Source of the DNA: Proteles cristata cristata
Lineage: Eukaryota; Chordata; Mammalia; Carnivora; Hyaenidae
DNA: 64,000 nucleotides
Direction: 5' to 3'
NCBI GenBank assembly: GCA_017311185.1
Contig: JAESUZ010002551.1
Span: 744,001 to 808,000, forward strand
Position numbers and translations under genes: made by a program. Positions 9,006 to 20,190 of the stretch are shown piece by piece. Under the pieces are notes generated by a model. The model was given only the letters and a program-made list of their open reading frames with translations, had not been told where the DNA came from and did not search any database. Position 1 is the first letter of the stretch. Each line of letters starts with the position of its first letter.

Positions 9006-10169
9006 CTAAAAGAATAATTTCACTCTTTCCATTTCCTGGATTGCAACAGCAATCCCAATTCACTTTAGAAGTCATTGATCTAACCAAATGTTATTATTGT
9101 TCCTCACTTTTCTTACATTTTCAACATACTCTTTTACCTAATTCAGATTTCACTGACTCCTAGTTATAATCTCTCTTAACCAGTCTAGCCTATGATACTT
9201 CCTTAGGATAAGTTCAATCCTGGTTGAATTAACTTCTCTATTTAATTTATGGTTTTTCTGTATAGTTAAATGTGTTTAGAATCAAATCTCTATTCTTAGG
9301 TTATTTTAAATACAGAATTATCATTTGTGCTAACACATTTTTAGGCCAACACTGATACCAAATTTGTTTAAAATGTGTGTTAAACATACGCAAAACAAAA
9401 CATTTCCTTACAAGTGGGAATATCTATCCTAAACACTAAAAAATAATCTGAAGAAGTTGCTTTTGCTCTGAATATATTTGCCAATCAAGATGAAATGAAG
9501 CTGAGAAACTGAACTGTAGCTGTAAGGGCTCAGAAAGACAATGTGACCTAAATCCATTCTAATAAACTCTGACCCCCAATTTTGGGGAGGGTGGATAGAT
9601 TCCCCATACATAATCTAGGCAGGGGACATTTGGACTGTACACTTTAGGATAATAAGATTATAGATGTCCTTTCAGGAAAATTCATAGTTCTGATTGGAAT
9701 GTGGTGGAGGTGGGGAGGGGCAGCCTCAAGAGATTTTGAACTGCTGGCCACATAGTACCGGAGTTTACTTGATGGAGTGGTCAAAGAATCACCAGGCAAA
9801 GATTTATTTAAACTTCTTCTATTTGTTAGTACCTTAGGTACTTGTTCAAAGCAAATGAAAATGCAAATGCTTTCTGAAAAAGAGGCCTTATTTTAAACCT
9901 TGGGATATGCCTAGAAGTCATTGCTAAGGTTATCACAGAGCACCAGGCAAAGAAAACTAGGCACAAGACAAAAAAGTTAGGATGATCAAAGTCAAGCAAC
10001 AGTGTTAAAGATAACGAGTTCATGTAAAATAAAGTCAGAGTCAGATATTGAAATTATTAGACCAGATGCTAAAGTATATATTTAATGTTTTTAAAGAAAT
10101 TAAAGAATAGCAAAACTCCAGAGAATCGGAACCTACAAAATCACAATGCAGATCTGAAAAAAATGAGTA
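9006..10169. other. Unique sequence, nothing recognised
   Basis: No coding-like block with splice signals, no clear repeat and no tandem array. Short open frames here (for example at 9429-9611 and 9826-10023, minus) lack any supporting feature. Confidence 0.5.
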
Positions 10170-10358
10170 GGGGGCACTTGGGCGACTCAGGCGGTTAAGC
10201 TTCTGACTTCCTTAATTTCTGCTTAGGTCATGATCAGGTCAGTGAGATCTACCCTCATGTTTACCTTCATGCTTGTGTGCAGAGCTTGCTTGGGATTCTC
10301 AGGCATGACCTCTCTCTTTCTCTCAAAAATAAGTACATAAACTTAAGAAAATTAAAGA
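10170..10358 (+). mobile_element. Degenerate tRNA-Lys SINE
   Basis: GGGGGCACTTGGG opens a recognisable but altered head ('cggttaagct', 'aggtcatgatc'), followed by GCTTGCTTGGGATTCTC and a CTCTCTC/AAAAATAAG tail. No clean target duplication was found. Confidence 0.8.
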
Positions 10359-10789
10359 AACCTAAATTCTACATGTATGTAATTATTCATAGATATGACA
10401 TGATGAAATGCCAATAACCAAAACAATTAGAAAATCTTAAACAGAAATTATGGAGATATCTACCTTACAGAAAGTAGAGTAAAGCTTATAACTTTTTATA
10501 AGGAAATGCGGGATCAGAGAGTAGTAATTCGCTATCTTTAATGTACTGAAAGAAAATTACTTCTACAAATGAAAATGAAATAGAGAAAGTTGAGAGCCTA
10601 TAAATGAGAGAGTCTGGGACCAGCAAACATTTACTAGAGAAAGGTCAAATGAATGTATTTGAAGTAGGAGGTGGTAAAGCGCAAAAAAAGTGATAATTAT
10701 GTGCATGGATGTAAATAGATATCCACTATATTTAACAGTAACATCGAGTGGAGGTTTTAGAAAAGCATTTGAGTTGAAAATATGAAACA

Positions 10790-11008
10790 GGGGCCTGGGT
10801 GGTTCAGTTCGTTAAGAGTCCAACTTCAACTCAGGTCTTGATTTCACAGTTCATGGGTTTGAGCCCCACGGTGGGCTTTGTGCTGACAGCTAGCTCAGAG
10901 CCTAGAGCCTGTCTTAGGATTCTGTAGCTCCCTCTCTCTCTGACCCTCCCCTGCTCACTCTCTCTCTCTCTCAAAAATGAATAAAAAACATTAAAAAATT
11001 TAAAAAAA
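10790..11008 (+). mobile_element. tRNA-Lys SINE
   Basis: Full-length element with head, B box (GGTTTGAGCCCC), a CT-rich region and an A-rich tail. Flanked by a 14-bp duplication (10776-10789 and 11009-11022) with two mismatches. Confidence 0.92.
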
Positions 11009-11019
11009 GAAAATACAAA

Positions 11020-12580
11020 ACAGTAATGACAAATGATTTATCAAGGGTTTTAATGAAGTTGATATGTTCTAATGTCTTTGGTTTGAGAAGCAGAGGTATT
11101 AATTCTACACTGGAATTATGTATGTTGTATTTTCTATTGAGTGAAGAAAACGAGTGGCATATGAGTAAGACTTCAAACAATTGCAGAAGAAAACCAAAAT
11201 GCTCAGGATGAGAGAGAAAAAAATAAAAATACAATGAGCACAAACAATAGTAAGAAAAAATAAAAGGATATGTTTAAATCTTAATATACCAAAAACTACA
11301 GTACATGAAGGTGGATTAAATGCTTCCATTAAAACAAAAGAGGAAACACACAGATTAGATAAGAAACTCCAAATAGGCAACATTCAAAAAAGACACATGT
11401 TACACTTTAGGAAATAGAAAGGTGGATAGTAAAACATGGAGGGATAGACCAGGCAAGCAGCAACCCAAAGAAATATGGTATAGTTGTATTAATTTAAAAT
11501 AGACTCTAAGGCAAAAATAATTTTTTTGTGATAAAGAATCATATCAGTGAAAATAAAAGTTTAGTCCACCAGGAAAGTATAACAATTTTGCATTATTATA
11601 AATTCCAATGGATTTATGTCATAAGGAGCAAGTTCTTTAATAACAGTACAAATAATCTTGAAAGTAATAATAACAAAAATTTCATAAAAGCTTTCTATTG
11701 GAAATTAAGGAATATATAAATTATCGTTGGTTGTAAGAAAATAATTTTTAAATTGGATAAACAATAATGAAATGGTATATTCTGACACTTGTGCAATTTA
11801 GTTATAACAGTACTTACAGTGAAAAATGCATTCAATCCTACATGGACAATAGATGTATGACGAAGCTGGTATGGTAGATTAGCCAATAAAAAGGGCTTTT
11901 TGAAAAAATGTGCTGAAAAAATTGGATATACTTATGGAAAAATATGATATAGAATGATTTCCAAACAACATATAAAAAATTAGTTACAGATGGATTCCAG
12001 AACAAACTATAGAAAACAAAACTATAAAGTTTTAACAAAATATTACATGAGAATATCTTCACAATTTTAATATAAGGAAGAATTTCTTGGGCAAAAAATT
12101 AAAGAAAAAGATAATCTTCCTTATACTAAGTTAAAAACTTCTTTTTGTCCAAAGAAAATCATGTAAGTATTAGAGTTGTGTAATGAATGGTATTTGCAAT
12201 ACATGTGACTGGCAAATGAAGAGATTTTGGAATTCCGACAAATCGCTCAACATACACAGATAATCAAATAGGAAAATGGAAAAAAATTGAACAAAGAATT
12301 TATGGGTGGCTCAATCAGTGAAACGTATGACTCTTGATTTCAGCTCAGATCCTGATCTCACAGTGTGTGAGTTCGAGCCCCAAGTGGGTCTGTGCACTGA
12401 CAATGTGGAGTCTGCTTAAGATTCTCTGTCTCCCTCCCACTCTGCCCCTCCCCCCGCTCAATCTCTCTCCCACTCGTTCTCTTCTCTTTGTCTTTCTCAA
12501 AAATATTTTTTTTAAAAAATTGGAGAACTGTAACCAAATTATTTTAATTAAAATTGAGTACTATTGATGCACTCAACTCA
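11020..12580 (+). mobile_element. Ancient L1 remnant, ORF2 sense strand
   Basis: Plus-strand stretches line up in order with L1 ORF2. GGTGGATTAAATGCTTCCATTAAAA and the following bases match the start of the endonuclease domain. AATAGACTCTAAGGCAAAAA and ACCAGGAAAGTATAACAATT follow. Sequence around 12090-12300 corresponds to the 3' part of ORF2. Much of the middle has been deleted and the frame is destroyed. A SINE sits in it at 12302. This is an old mammalian L1, far more diverged than the L1 at 1077. Confidence 0.65.
12302..12515 (+). mobile_element. tRNA-Lys SINE, head trimmed
   Basis: The element begins at GGGTGGCTCA, lacking the usual first bases, but keeps the B box (GAGTTCGAGCCCC), the CT-rich middle and a TCTCAAAAAT tail. 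It lies inside the ancient L1. Confidence 0.88.
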
Positions 12581-12627
12581 TTTAAAAAAAATCATGTCTG
12601 TAATCTACAAACATAAAAAAATGTAAT

Positions 12628-12810
12628 TTTATTTTATTTTCTATTATTTTTTTAGAGACTGTGAGTAGGGGAAGGGTAGAAAGAGGAGAGAGAACCTCAA
12701 GCAGAATTTCAAGTGCAGAGCCTGAAGCTAGGCTCAATCTTACAATGTTGAGATCATGACCTGAGCCAAAATCAAGAGTCTGATTAAACAGCAAGACCAC
12801 CCAGGACCTC
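12628..12810 (-). mobile_element. Degenerate tRNA-Lys SINE
   Basis: In reverse orientation: T-rich tail, GA-rich middle, 'gatcatgacctgagccaaaatcaagagtctg' and CCACCCAGGACC mark the head at the right-hand end. Internal parts are eroded. Confidence 0.82.
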
Positions 12811-13928
12811 TTCCCCCCAAAAAAGTAATTATATAAAAAATAATTATAAATACAGATCTTGTAAAAAAAAACTAACAAAATATGTATATTTATTGTAGAG
12901 TACTACTATGTACCAATCATTAGAAATATTAGAAGTTTAAACTGAAAGGAATGTCAATGTACCCATTCCTCATGGAGTATTTTGTGTTATACACAGCACT
13001 GGTTAACAAATTGAAAACAGTTGAGAAAGTTCAGTCCATAGGAAGTAGAGTAGCCACAGCCTAGATCTGTTTCACTGCCAGAATTATAACAGCACCTCTT
13101 TTAACCCTCAATTATGATCATGCTTGGAAGATAAATTCCATAACTGATCATAACTATGGGAGCATTAGACATTTACAGGTGGTGCCCTACCTAACCCTAA
13201 CTTGAAGGTATCAGGAAGGATATCGCTGGTGAAGAAGCATTAACAACCTGGTTTGACCTGAGTAATCATTTAGATTGATCCTAGAGAAACTAGAGTATGT
13301 GTGACACAGGCACAATATGTCAATTCTCAGAAAAAACAGAGAGCATTACTTTGGATAAGTGGGGGGGAAATCTCAGAATGGCTGAAGGCCAGAGTGTAGA
13401 GAGAGTGCAAGAGAGGTAGAAAATAGTTCTAATAGACGAGGTGGGATTAGTAAGTGAGAGCCAGACCCGTGCCATTGCAAGGGTTTGCAAGCTGTTGAAG
13501 GAGGACCCAGAGGCTATAAAGAGACTGCTTACGTTAATAGTGAGAGGAGGAGCAGAAATAGGATTATTTTGGACTAACTTCAAAATCTGTGCTCTTCCTT
13601 GTACATAAAGATGAAGTTCTGGGGGAAGCTAACTGGTACAGAGATGGCAAAGAAATAGAAATCCGGGCTTTGAGAAGAGAGATGAGGAAGGCATGATGCT
13701 GTACAAGCTGAGGGATTATGATGTAGAAGAGGAAATGTCCATCAGCATCATGTACTCCAGAGAAGTTACACAAGGTAAATAGATATTAGATTCTTATTGA
13801 GGCCATTTATGAGTAAAAATAACATTGAAATTAAGAACGACTTATGTACTCCTGGGTCTATTTATGCTGTCATCTCTCACACCTGACCTCTAAGCAAGAA
13901 AAGCCAAGGTCATCATCAGTGTCTTACT
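12811..13928. other. Mostly unique sequence, possibly an old repeat at 13370-13720
   Basis: Purine-rich sequence at about 13370-13720 (GGCCAGAG, GAGAGCCAGACC, 'ttgcaagctgttgaagg') has the look of a decayed interspersed repeat, but I cannot assign a family. No gene structure was seen. Confidence 0.35.
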
Positions 13929-13943
13929 GCTCTGCGTATTTCT

Positions 13944-14069
13944 TTTTTTTTTTTTTAATTATTTCTAGGAGAGAGAGAAAGAGAGACAGCGTGAGCTGGG
14001 GAGGGTCAGAGAGAGAGGGAGTCACAGACTGAAACAGGCTCCAGGCTCTGAGCTGGCAGTCAGCACAGG
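13944..14069 (-). mobile_element. 5'-truncated young tRNA-Lys SINE
   Basis: Only the 3' half is present: T12 tail, CTAGGAGAGAGAG, and on to GGCAGTCAGCACAG, where it stops. It is bounded by a perfect 15-bp duplication GCTCTGCGTATTTCT (13929-13943 and 14070-14084), so the truncation occurred at insertion. It carries the diagnostic bases of the young local subfamily. Confidence 0.92.
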
Positions 14070-14084
14070 GCTCTGCGTATTTCT

Positions 14085-14599
14085 ACAAGAAATTAATCCC
14101 AGGGACTATTGACATTTCTTCCAAACTGTGCCTGAAACATACTCATTTTTCTCTTTTCTCAACTCCTCCTATTCTTTATACATCAGTTTCTTGTGATCTT
14201 TCTATAAAACGTAACTCCTACCTGCTTGGAAGTAACGAAAAGTGTATAAAGTTGTGTTGTCATTTTACATCAAGTTGAGAAAGAACAGCCTTCTACAGAG
14301 GCAGTTCTAGGAATACATTCACAGATCTGACATTCAAAGAGCAGACTAAACATATACTATAAAAGTAGTGTAAAAATCTATAGTTATCAAATTATTTTTA
14401 ATACATTAATAATGCCAAGAAAAAGAAAACCGGTCTCTTTCAAGTTGTTCAAAGTGAAATACTTGTGTTCATTTTCTTTTGGTCTATCTCCAAACCACTC
14501 CTATTTTAAAATTTTAAGGCTATGAAAAGAAAGCGAAGTTTTCTTAAGAAAATGGTGACTTAATCCTACACATACTGGAAGTGGTTAAAAAAGGGCTGG
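14085..14599. other. Unique sequence
   Basis: No gene or repeat was recognised between the truncated SINE and the next MIR. Confidence 0.45.
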
Positions 14600-14800
14600 T
14601 ATTACAGAGTGGTTACAGAAATAAGCAGTCAGCTCTGGCATTGCTGGATCTGTAACTTGGATAGTAAACTAATTCTAGATTCAGTTCTCTATGTAAACTA
14701 TGGTTGTAATTGTGTCTGCCATATGTAATTTCTTTGAAGCTTAAATAAATGAACAGCACATACTAATTGCTCAATAAATATTAGGTATTTGTCACAAATC
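14600..14800 (+). repeat. MIR, near full length
   Basis: The order of MIR motifs is kept: 'agctctggcattgctggatctgtaacttgg', 'tctatgtaaac', 'tttgaagcttaaataaatgaacagcacatactaattgctcaataaatatta'. It is old and diverged, with no duplication visible. Confidence 0.7.
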
Positions 14801-15163
14801 CATATATTTTACAAGAATTAAATAACTTATTATGAATCAGTTTTTGTTTTTCCATTCTATTTTGAACATCTATGCATTTATAAAAAATGTGAATATAGTT
14901 AAAGTTTGTATCTCATGTATAGGTTAGTATTAAGAATCTCAAATCAAGTTCTAATGTTAGAAGGTAACATTATCAATATTTTATGAAGCAAGCTTCCTTT
15001 ACTTTTATCCTCTAATTTGTATCTCCTCCTTCTCTGCTATAATTATGTTTTTCTTTGTTGGAACTACGAAACTCAATACAGAGCTATTATAGCCACATCT
15101 TTTCTTCCCACATTGGCCACCTTAATTCACTGAGTAAGCCAAAAATTCATGTTAAGTTTTCTT

Positions 15164-15374
15164 TTTAAGAAAATATTTTTATGTTTATTTATTTTTTAGA
15201 GAGAAAGAGACAGAGCATTAGTGGAGGAGGGCCAGAGAGAAAGCGAGACACAGAATTCGCAGCAGGCTCAGGCTGTCAGCATAGAGCCCAAAACTGGGCT
15301 CAATCTCCCAAACCACAAGATCATGACCTGAGCCAAAGTCGAACGCTCAACTGACTGAGCTACCCAGGCACCCC
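15164..15374 (-). mobile_element. tRNA-Lys SINE
   Basis: Complete reverse-strand copy ending in CTACCCAGGCACCCC. Flanked by a 17-bp duplication (15147-15163 and 15375-15391) with three mismatches, indicating moderate age. Confidence 0.93.
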
Positions 15375-15498
15375 TCATCTTATATTTTCTTACCTTGTCA
15401 TATACCCCACAACCCACAATTTGTTAAATCATTGTTTAATTATTTTCTAAACTTCCTATACTAGTTTACATGTTCCTTTTCAGCCTTTAGTTAAATAT

Positions 15499-15527
15499 AT
15501 TTTTAATGTTTATTTTGAGAGAGAGAC

Positions 15528-15559
<32 letters not shown>

Positions 15560-15689
15560 TATCCTAAATAGGCACCATTGTTGTCAGCAAGGAGCCCAAT
15601 TTGGGGCTCAGTATCACAGACTGTGAGATCATGAGCTGAACTGAAATCAAGAGTTTGACGCTTACCCGATGGAGCCACCCAGGCACTCC
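15499..15689 (-). mobile_element. tRNA-Lys SINE with expanded GA tract
   Basis: Reverse-strand element with an uninterrupted GA run at about 15540-15560. Flanked by CAGCCTTTA[G/A]T[T/C]AAATAT-type duplications (15481-15498 and 15690-15707), 16 of 18 identical. Confidence 0.93.
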
Positions 15690-15707
15690 CAGCCTTTAAT
15701 CAAATAT

Positions 15708-16861
15708 TAAGCACATTTTGTAATTGACAATAGAGATGCTTAATGCAGAACATGTGCATTTTTCCTTAAAGTCTCTCTAAACTTTTATTATTTCTCCCAT
15801 TCCTTAATTTTTACCCTCTGTTCCTTCCAAGCAAAAACACTTTTACAGTTTCCTTTTTGCCAAGGATCCATCTTTTGCTTTCCATTCATTTCAACAGACT
15901 CCTTCACATCCTGTGATAGTTTTATGAACCTAATTTCCACACAGTTTTATTTAAAAGAAAATCTGGTATTGAAGCATTTCTTCCATATTACCCACAGTAT
16001 TGAATTTGCTGTAGACCAATTTGTTGTGAGGCACATGGCCACATTTTGGTGTTGTGCGAATAAATACATCCTGGCGCTGTCAACGAATAAGACAAAATGC
16101 ACCATTCCCTTTGGCCAATATACTTAGCAAATTTCAGATTCATTCATTTCTGGCAACAAAACCCCATGCAAACAGTGAGTGTGAGCATCCATAGAAACCA
16201 AATATTTGCAGAAAGGTGTTTAAAGGGCATTGAAAAATCAGAGTGCAGACTGAAACTGTGTTTTGTTGACAAAAAGCCCCAAGTTTTTAAAAAGTACACA
16301 TCAAGAACATGTGCTAAGAAATAAAATGTGGCAAGGCAATGTTTCATTTAATCTCATGTAAAATCATATTCTGTAAGGGAATATAGAGGGCATGCCACTT
16401 GCACTGAATCCCCAAGAGCCCCCATCCCAAACCAATAAATGTTCATTCTGCTCTTTTTCTTTGAAGGAAAACAAAACAAAACAAAACAAAACCCAAAAAA
16501 ACAGCAGCAACTATGTAACTATTCAGTGCTACAAACACATGAACTCCTTTCTACTTTGGGTTGGCTCTTGAAATTCACTGTAGAAGAGAAGAAGGAGAAT
16601 CTTCTTGGCTTTATTGTTACTGTAGTGGACAAGGAAAATAAAAGATTTTTAACACTTGAAGATTTACTTAAAATATATATGTATTTTCTGGTTCAAAACC
16701 ATTCACAGATGTTTTATGTATAATTATATATACATACCCCCCTTTCTTACTATAGTGTGGGAAAAAAATCAGCAATGCCCAGGAATGAAAATTTAAACAA
16801 AACAAACACCTCTTAGAACTTAAGCATTCTGAAATATTTTGGTTTTCTTCTGCTTCAGGAT
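15708..16861. other. Unique sequence
   Basis: It contains a short AAAAC tandem (about 16469-16492). Two overlapping open frames at 15924-16324 have no splice-site or codon-bias support. Confidence 0.4.
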
Positions 16862-16878
16862 TAAAAGGGCAATCTCCT

Positions 16879-17102
16879 GGGGCGCCTGGGTGGCTTAGTC
16901 GGGTAAGCATCCGGCTTTCGCTTAGGTCATGATCTCGCGGTTCGTGGGTTCGGGCCCCGCGTTGAGCTCTGTGCTGACTGCCAGCTCAGAGCCTGGAGCC
17001 TATTTCAGAGTCTGTGTCTCCCTCTCTCTCTGACCCTCCCCTGCTCACGCTGTCTCTCTCTCTCCTAGAAATAAATAAAACATTAAAAAAAAATTAAATA
17101 AA
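16879..17102 (+). mobile_element. Young tRNA-Lys SINE, perfect TSD
   Basis: Starts GGGGCGCCTGGGTGGC, with an intact CpG-rich head and B box. It is flanked by a perfect 17-bp duplication TAAAAGGGCAATCTCCT (16862-16878 and 17103-17119). It has the young-subfamily markers GCTTAGTCG, TTTCGCTTAGG, GACTGCCAGCTC and CTCCTAGAAATAAA. Confidence 0.96.
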
Positions 17103-17119
17103 TAAAAGGGCAATCTCCT

Positions 17120-18196
17120 AAAACCTTTTGCTTTTATTATGTAACTTTCTATAATATTTTATCTCACAAAAAGATAAACAGGGATCTAGAGTTTTTCTTA
17201 TTCATACAAGTTGACATTCCTAAGTTTTAGCCTTTATTAAATCTGTATTTTATTTTTTACATGCTGGAATTTATTAAACTCCTGATACTCTGGTTGAGGT
17301 TACTAATACCCAAGCCTGTGACAAGTGTAAGTAGCTTTGTTACCTTAGCCATGGTTGTAGATATAATGGTCACGTGCACAAGAGAGGCTCTGACCAGACT
17401 CATACACTCAAGAGAATTCTTCCCACTTGCAGTCTAGGCACTTCTCACTTTTTGTTTACCTTAATAGTTTTACTTTGATGGGTCAACAGAGAGATTTGCA
17501 GAGTCGAGCTCAACAGTCCAGAGAGGTAATTTATTTTTATTGGGAGGGAGAAAATGCAAGTACGTTACATGGCAACCAGAAACCCAAGGTAAAGTTGCAC
17601 CTCTTGGCTCTAATAGGCATTTATGTTCTAATGTACAGTCTCTGTACTCTATATTTTCCTCTGACACAGTAAAAAAACCACACTTCAGGGAATATTTCAA
17701 GGTAAATTATTTCCAGAAATGTAATAGTAAAGGGAAGAACACTGTATTCCTTTGCCACCATATCGTTTAATGGTACATTTCCTAGCTACTTCACCTAACT
17801 CCCTGTGTGGGTCAAAGACAGCGTGTCCTCTCTGTGGATATTTACTTTGGCATAATCTTGCCTCTCTCATTTTCTCCACCCTCCCTAACCTTTCGGAGGT
17901 GGAAGGCCTCTTAATATTCAGGGCACCAGACAAAATCAACCTTGTGTTAAAGTCAGTGAAGGGGAAGACAACATTGTGGGTGTGGACAGGAAAACAGATC
18001 TATCTCTGTACTATCACTCTGCACTTCTGGGCTCCGTTCCTCTTACTTCTGTGGTTTCTTCAACAGAGAGACACTCTGATAGAGTTTTCAGTCTCTCCCT
18101 TTCTCTTGTCTTCCCCCTTAAACTTTCAGAAACTTTGATTTGCAGTTAAAGAATACAACTAGAAAGTCTACAAAAATTAACGTGCTGTCATTTTTA
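17120..18196. other. Unique sequence with a 128-codon unsupported ORF
   Basis: The frame at 17752-18138 (plus) is the longest outside L1, but it has no acceptor or donor that fits, no recognisable domain and overlapping frames on the other strand. I do not call it a gene. Confidence 0.4.
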
Positions 18197-18211
18197 CAGA
18201 ATAACTATTTG

Positions 18212-18425
18212 TGTGTTTTTTTAAATTATTATTTCTAGGAGAGAGAGAGAGACAGCGTGAGCAGGGGAGTGTCAGAGAGAGAGGGAGTGACAGACTCTGA
18301 AATAGGATCCAGGCTCTGAGCTGGCAGTCAGCACAGAGCCCTACGTGGGGCTAGAACCCATAACCGTGAGATCATAACCTAAGCGAAAGTCGGACGCTTA
18401 ACTGACTAAGCCACCCAGGTGCCCC
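18212..18425 (-). mobile_element. Young tRNA-Lys SINE
   Basis: Complete reverse-strand copy of the young subfamily (GGCAGTCAGC, CCTAAGCGAAAG, ACTAAGCCACCC). Duplication 18197-18211 and 18426-18440 is 15 bp with one mismatch. Confidence 0.95.
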
Positions 18426-18960
18426 CAGAATAACTACTTGATAGTTTGTAGAAATACACCATGGATCAAAATATTTGGGTCAACTCTGTTATGTCACTGT
18501 TTGAAAAGAACTTTTTTCCCCCATAACAGTGTTCTGTTGAATATTAACAGAGCAAAGTTTTAATGATTGGTAAAAAAGCACTTCACATATCTTTTGTGGC
18601 CATTTGATGTCCTGCAAAGTTGTTTGTGTCTTGTTTATAAATCACACTAGTTGTGTTAGTGAATCACAGGGCTTGCTCATTTCAATGTTTTGTCTTATAA
18701 TCACCAGTGTAAAGATTTGCACATAAACACCTACTTATGTATTGGTTTTGAGTTCAATGGAGTAGCTTGTCTGAAAAGAAAGGTTCCTGGCACATCAGTA
18801 TGCAGCCCACTGGTTGAAAAAGTAGTGCTTACCTGTTTGACCTATTGCTTCTGATCCAGCCTAGATTTCTGCAATAGCCAAGAAAGTATGGCCTATTTAA
18901 TTCTGCCATATTTGTTGTGGCCGATGAGCAAGAAAAGACAGGAATTACTTAACTATACTG
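18426..18960. other. Unique sequence
   Basis: No gene or recognisable repeat. Confidence 0.4.
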
Positions 18961-19120
18961 AGAAATTAACTTTCAGATACTGTGCTTCATTTAATACTCA
19001 ACATAAACTATATGTCAGGATTCATATAAGAATGATATGAAAAGCTTCACATTTGGAGACATGAAGGGAATTCTCCCGAATCTCACAGCCACTCAGCAGG
19101 GGGCCTAGATTTGGATGGGG
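18960..19120 (+). repeat. MIR fragment
   Basis: 'cttcatttaatactcaacataaac', a degenerate 'tggagacatgaagg' and 'tctcacagccactcagcagggggcctagatttgg' follow the MIR order. It is diverged. Confidence 0.55.
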
Positions 19121-19869
19121 GCTATTCACTCAGTGGCTGCCATGCCCCACCAGTGAGTGGAGCATATGTTTAGGCACTCATATTTTAAAAATGTTTCTGA
19201 CTGTGATTCTTGGTTCCTGACATCACTTACTGAGTCCTGTTCTTGGAGACAGATGAGTTGGCCAAAATTTCATCTTTTCCCAAAACAGAAAGTTGTGAAG
19301 AGCAGCACATTTATAGAACGGAGGAACAGTCTTCATTTTATGTTGTTTGAATCTCTTTGCTTCATTTAATAATCCACTGGCTCATAAAAAAATGATTGCT
19401 GTTACTTTCCATTTCTGTTAACACAAAAAACAAGAGCTGGGTTTACCTGTAGGAAGGAAGGGGATGCTTTAGCTCTCTGGCCTAACACTCAATCTCCTCC
19501 TAGGATTGATGGAAACTTCCATTCAGAATCAGAGCCAGAAACTGAATAGTTTTCCTATTTGCTGAGCAAGGACTTGGTAGAGACAGCCTGGTTCCATTCT
19601 CAGTTTTTGGGAGAGGTGCCTATAAAGTGTGTATCCTTTTTGGGCTAGACTTATGCATTACCTTCTCTTTTGTATTATAATTTGGGGTTTGTGAATATTT
19701 TATTAAGTTACTAAATTTTGTCAAGTCTCCAGCTGTGAGTAGGAGAAGTTTACTAAGCACCATCACTGGTGGGTACCTAAGTCTTCAGTTGGTAGCTCGA
19801 GTCACGCTAGACAGTCTCTTGCATTATTTCCAAACAGGTAGGAATAACCTGTTCTTCATGTTAGACCAG
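19121..19869. other. Unique sequence
   Basis: No gene structure. Nothing repeat-like was recognised apart from the flanking MIR and MER5-type blocks. Confidence 0.4.
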
Positions 19870-20190
19870 TGCCTTACATCTCAGACCTTCATCTTCATGG
19901 GAACTACCTGAGGATGGTGTAAAAATGCAGATGTAAATGCAGCAGGACTGGAGTTATGCCTGATAATCTCTGTTTCTAATAAATTCCCAAGTGGTGCCAA
20001 TCTGGCTGGTACAAAGGCCATGCTTTGAGTAGAAAGATTTTAGTCCCGTTGTTTTCAAAGTTTGGTCTATTACCAGCAGCATCAATGTCATCCTGGAACT
20101 TTTTAGAAATGTGCATTCTCAGAGCCTCTCCCGATATCAGAAACTCTGAATGAGATGCCCGGTACAGTTTGAGGAATCACGGGGTTAGAA
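19870..20190 (+). repeat. Two adjacent MER5-like hAT transposon fossils
   Basis: The first unit (about 19870-20040) has 'atgggaactacctgagg', 'aaaaatgcagat' and 'ctctgtttctaataaattccc'. The second (about 20045-20190) has 'gttttcaaagtttggtct', 'accagcagcatcaatgtcatcctggaactttttagaaatg' and 'cagaaactctgaatgag'. Both match the layout of MER5A-type non-autonomous hAT elements. The family subtype is tentative. Confidence 0.6.

Noticed and set aside
17752..18138. 128-codon plus-strand open frame
   Set aside because: No splice signals in fitting phase, no domain, hydrophobic stretches without pattern, and competing frames on the other strand. Likely chance.
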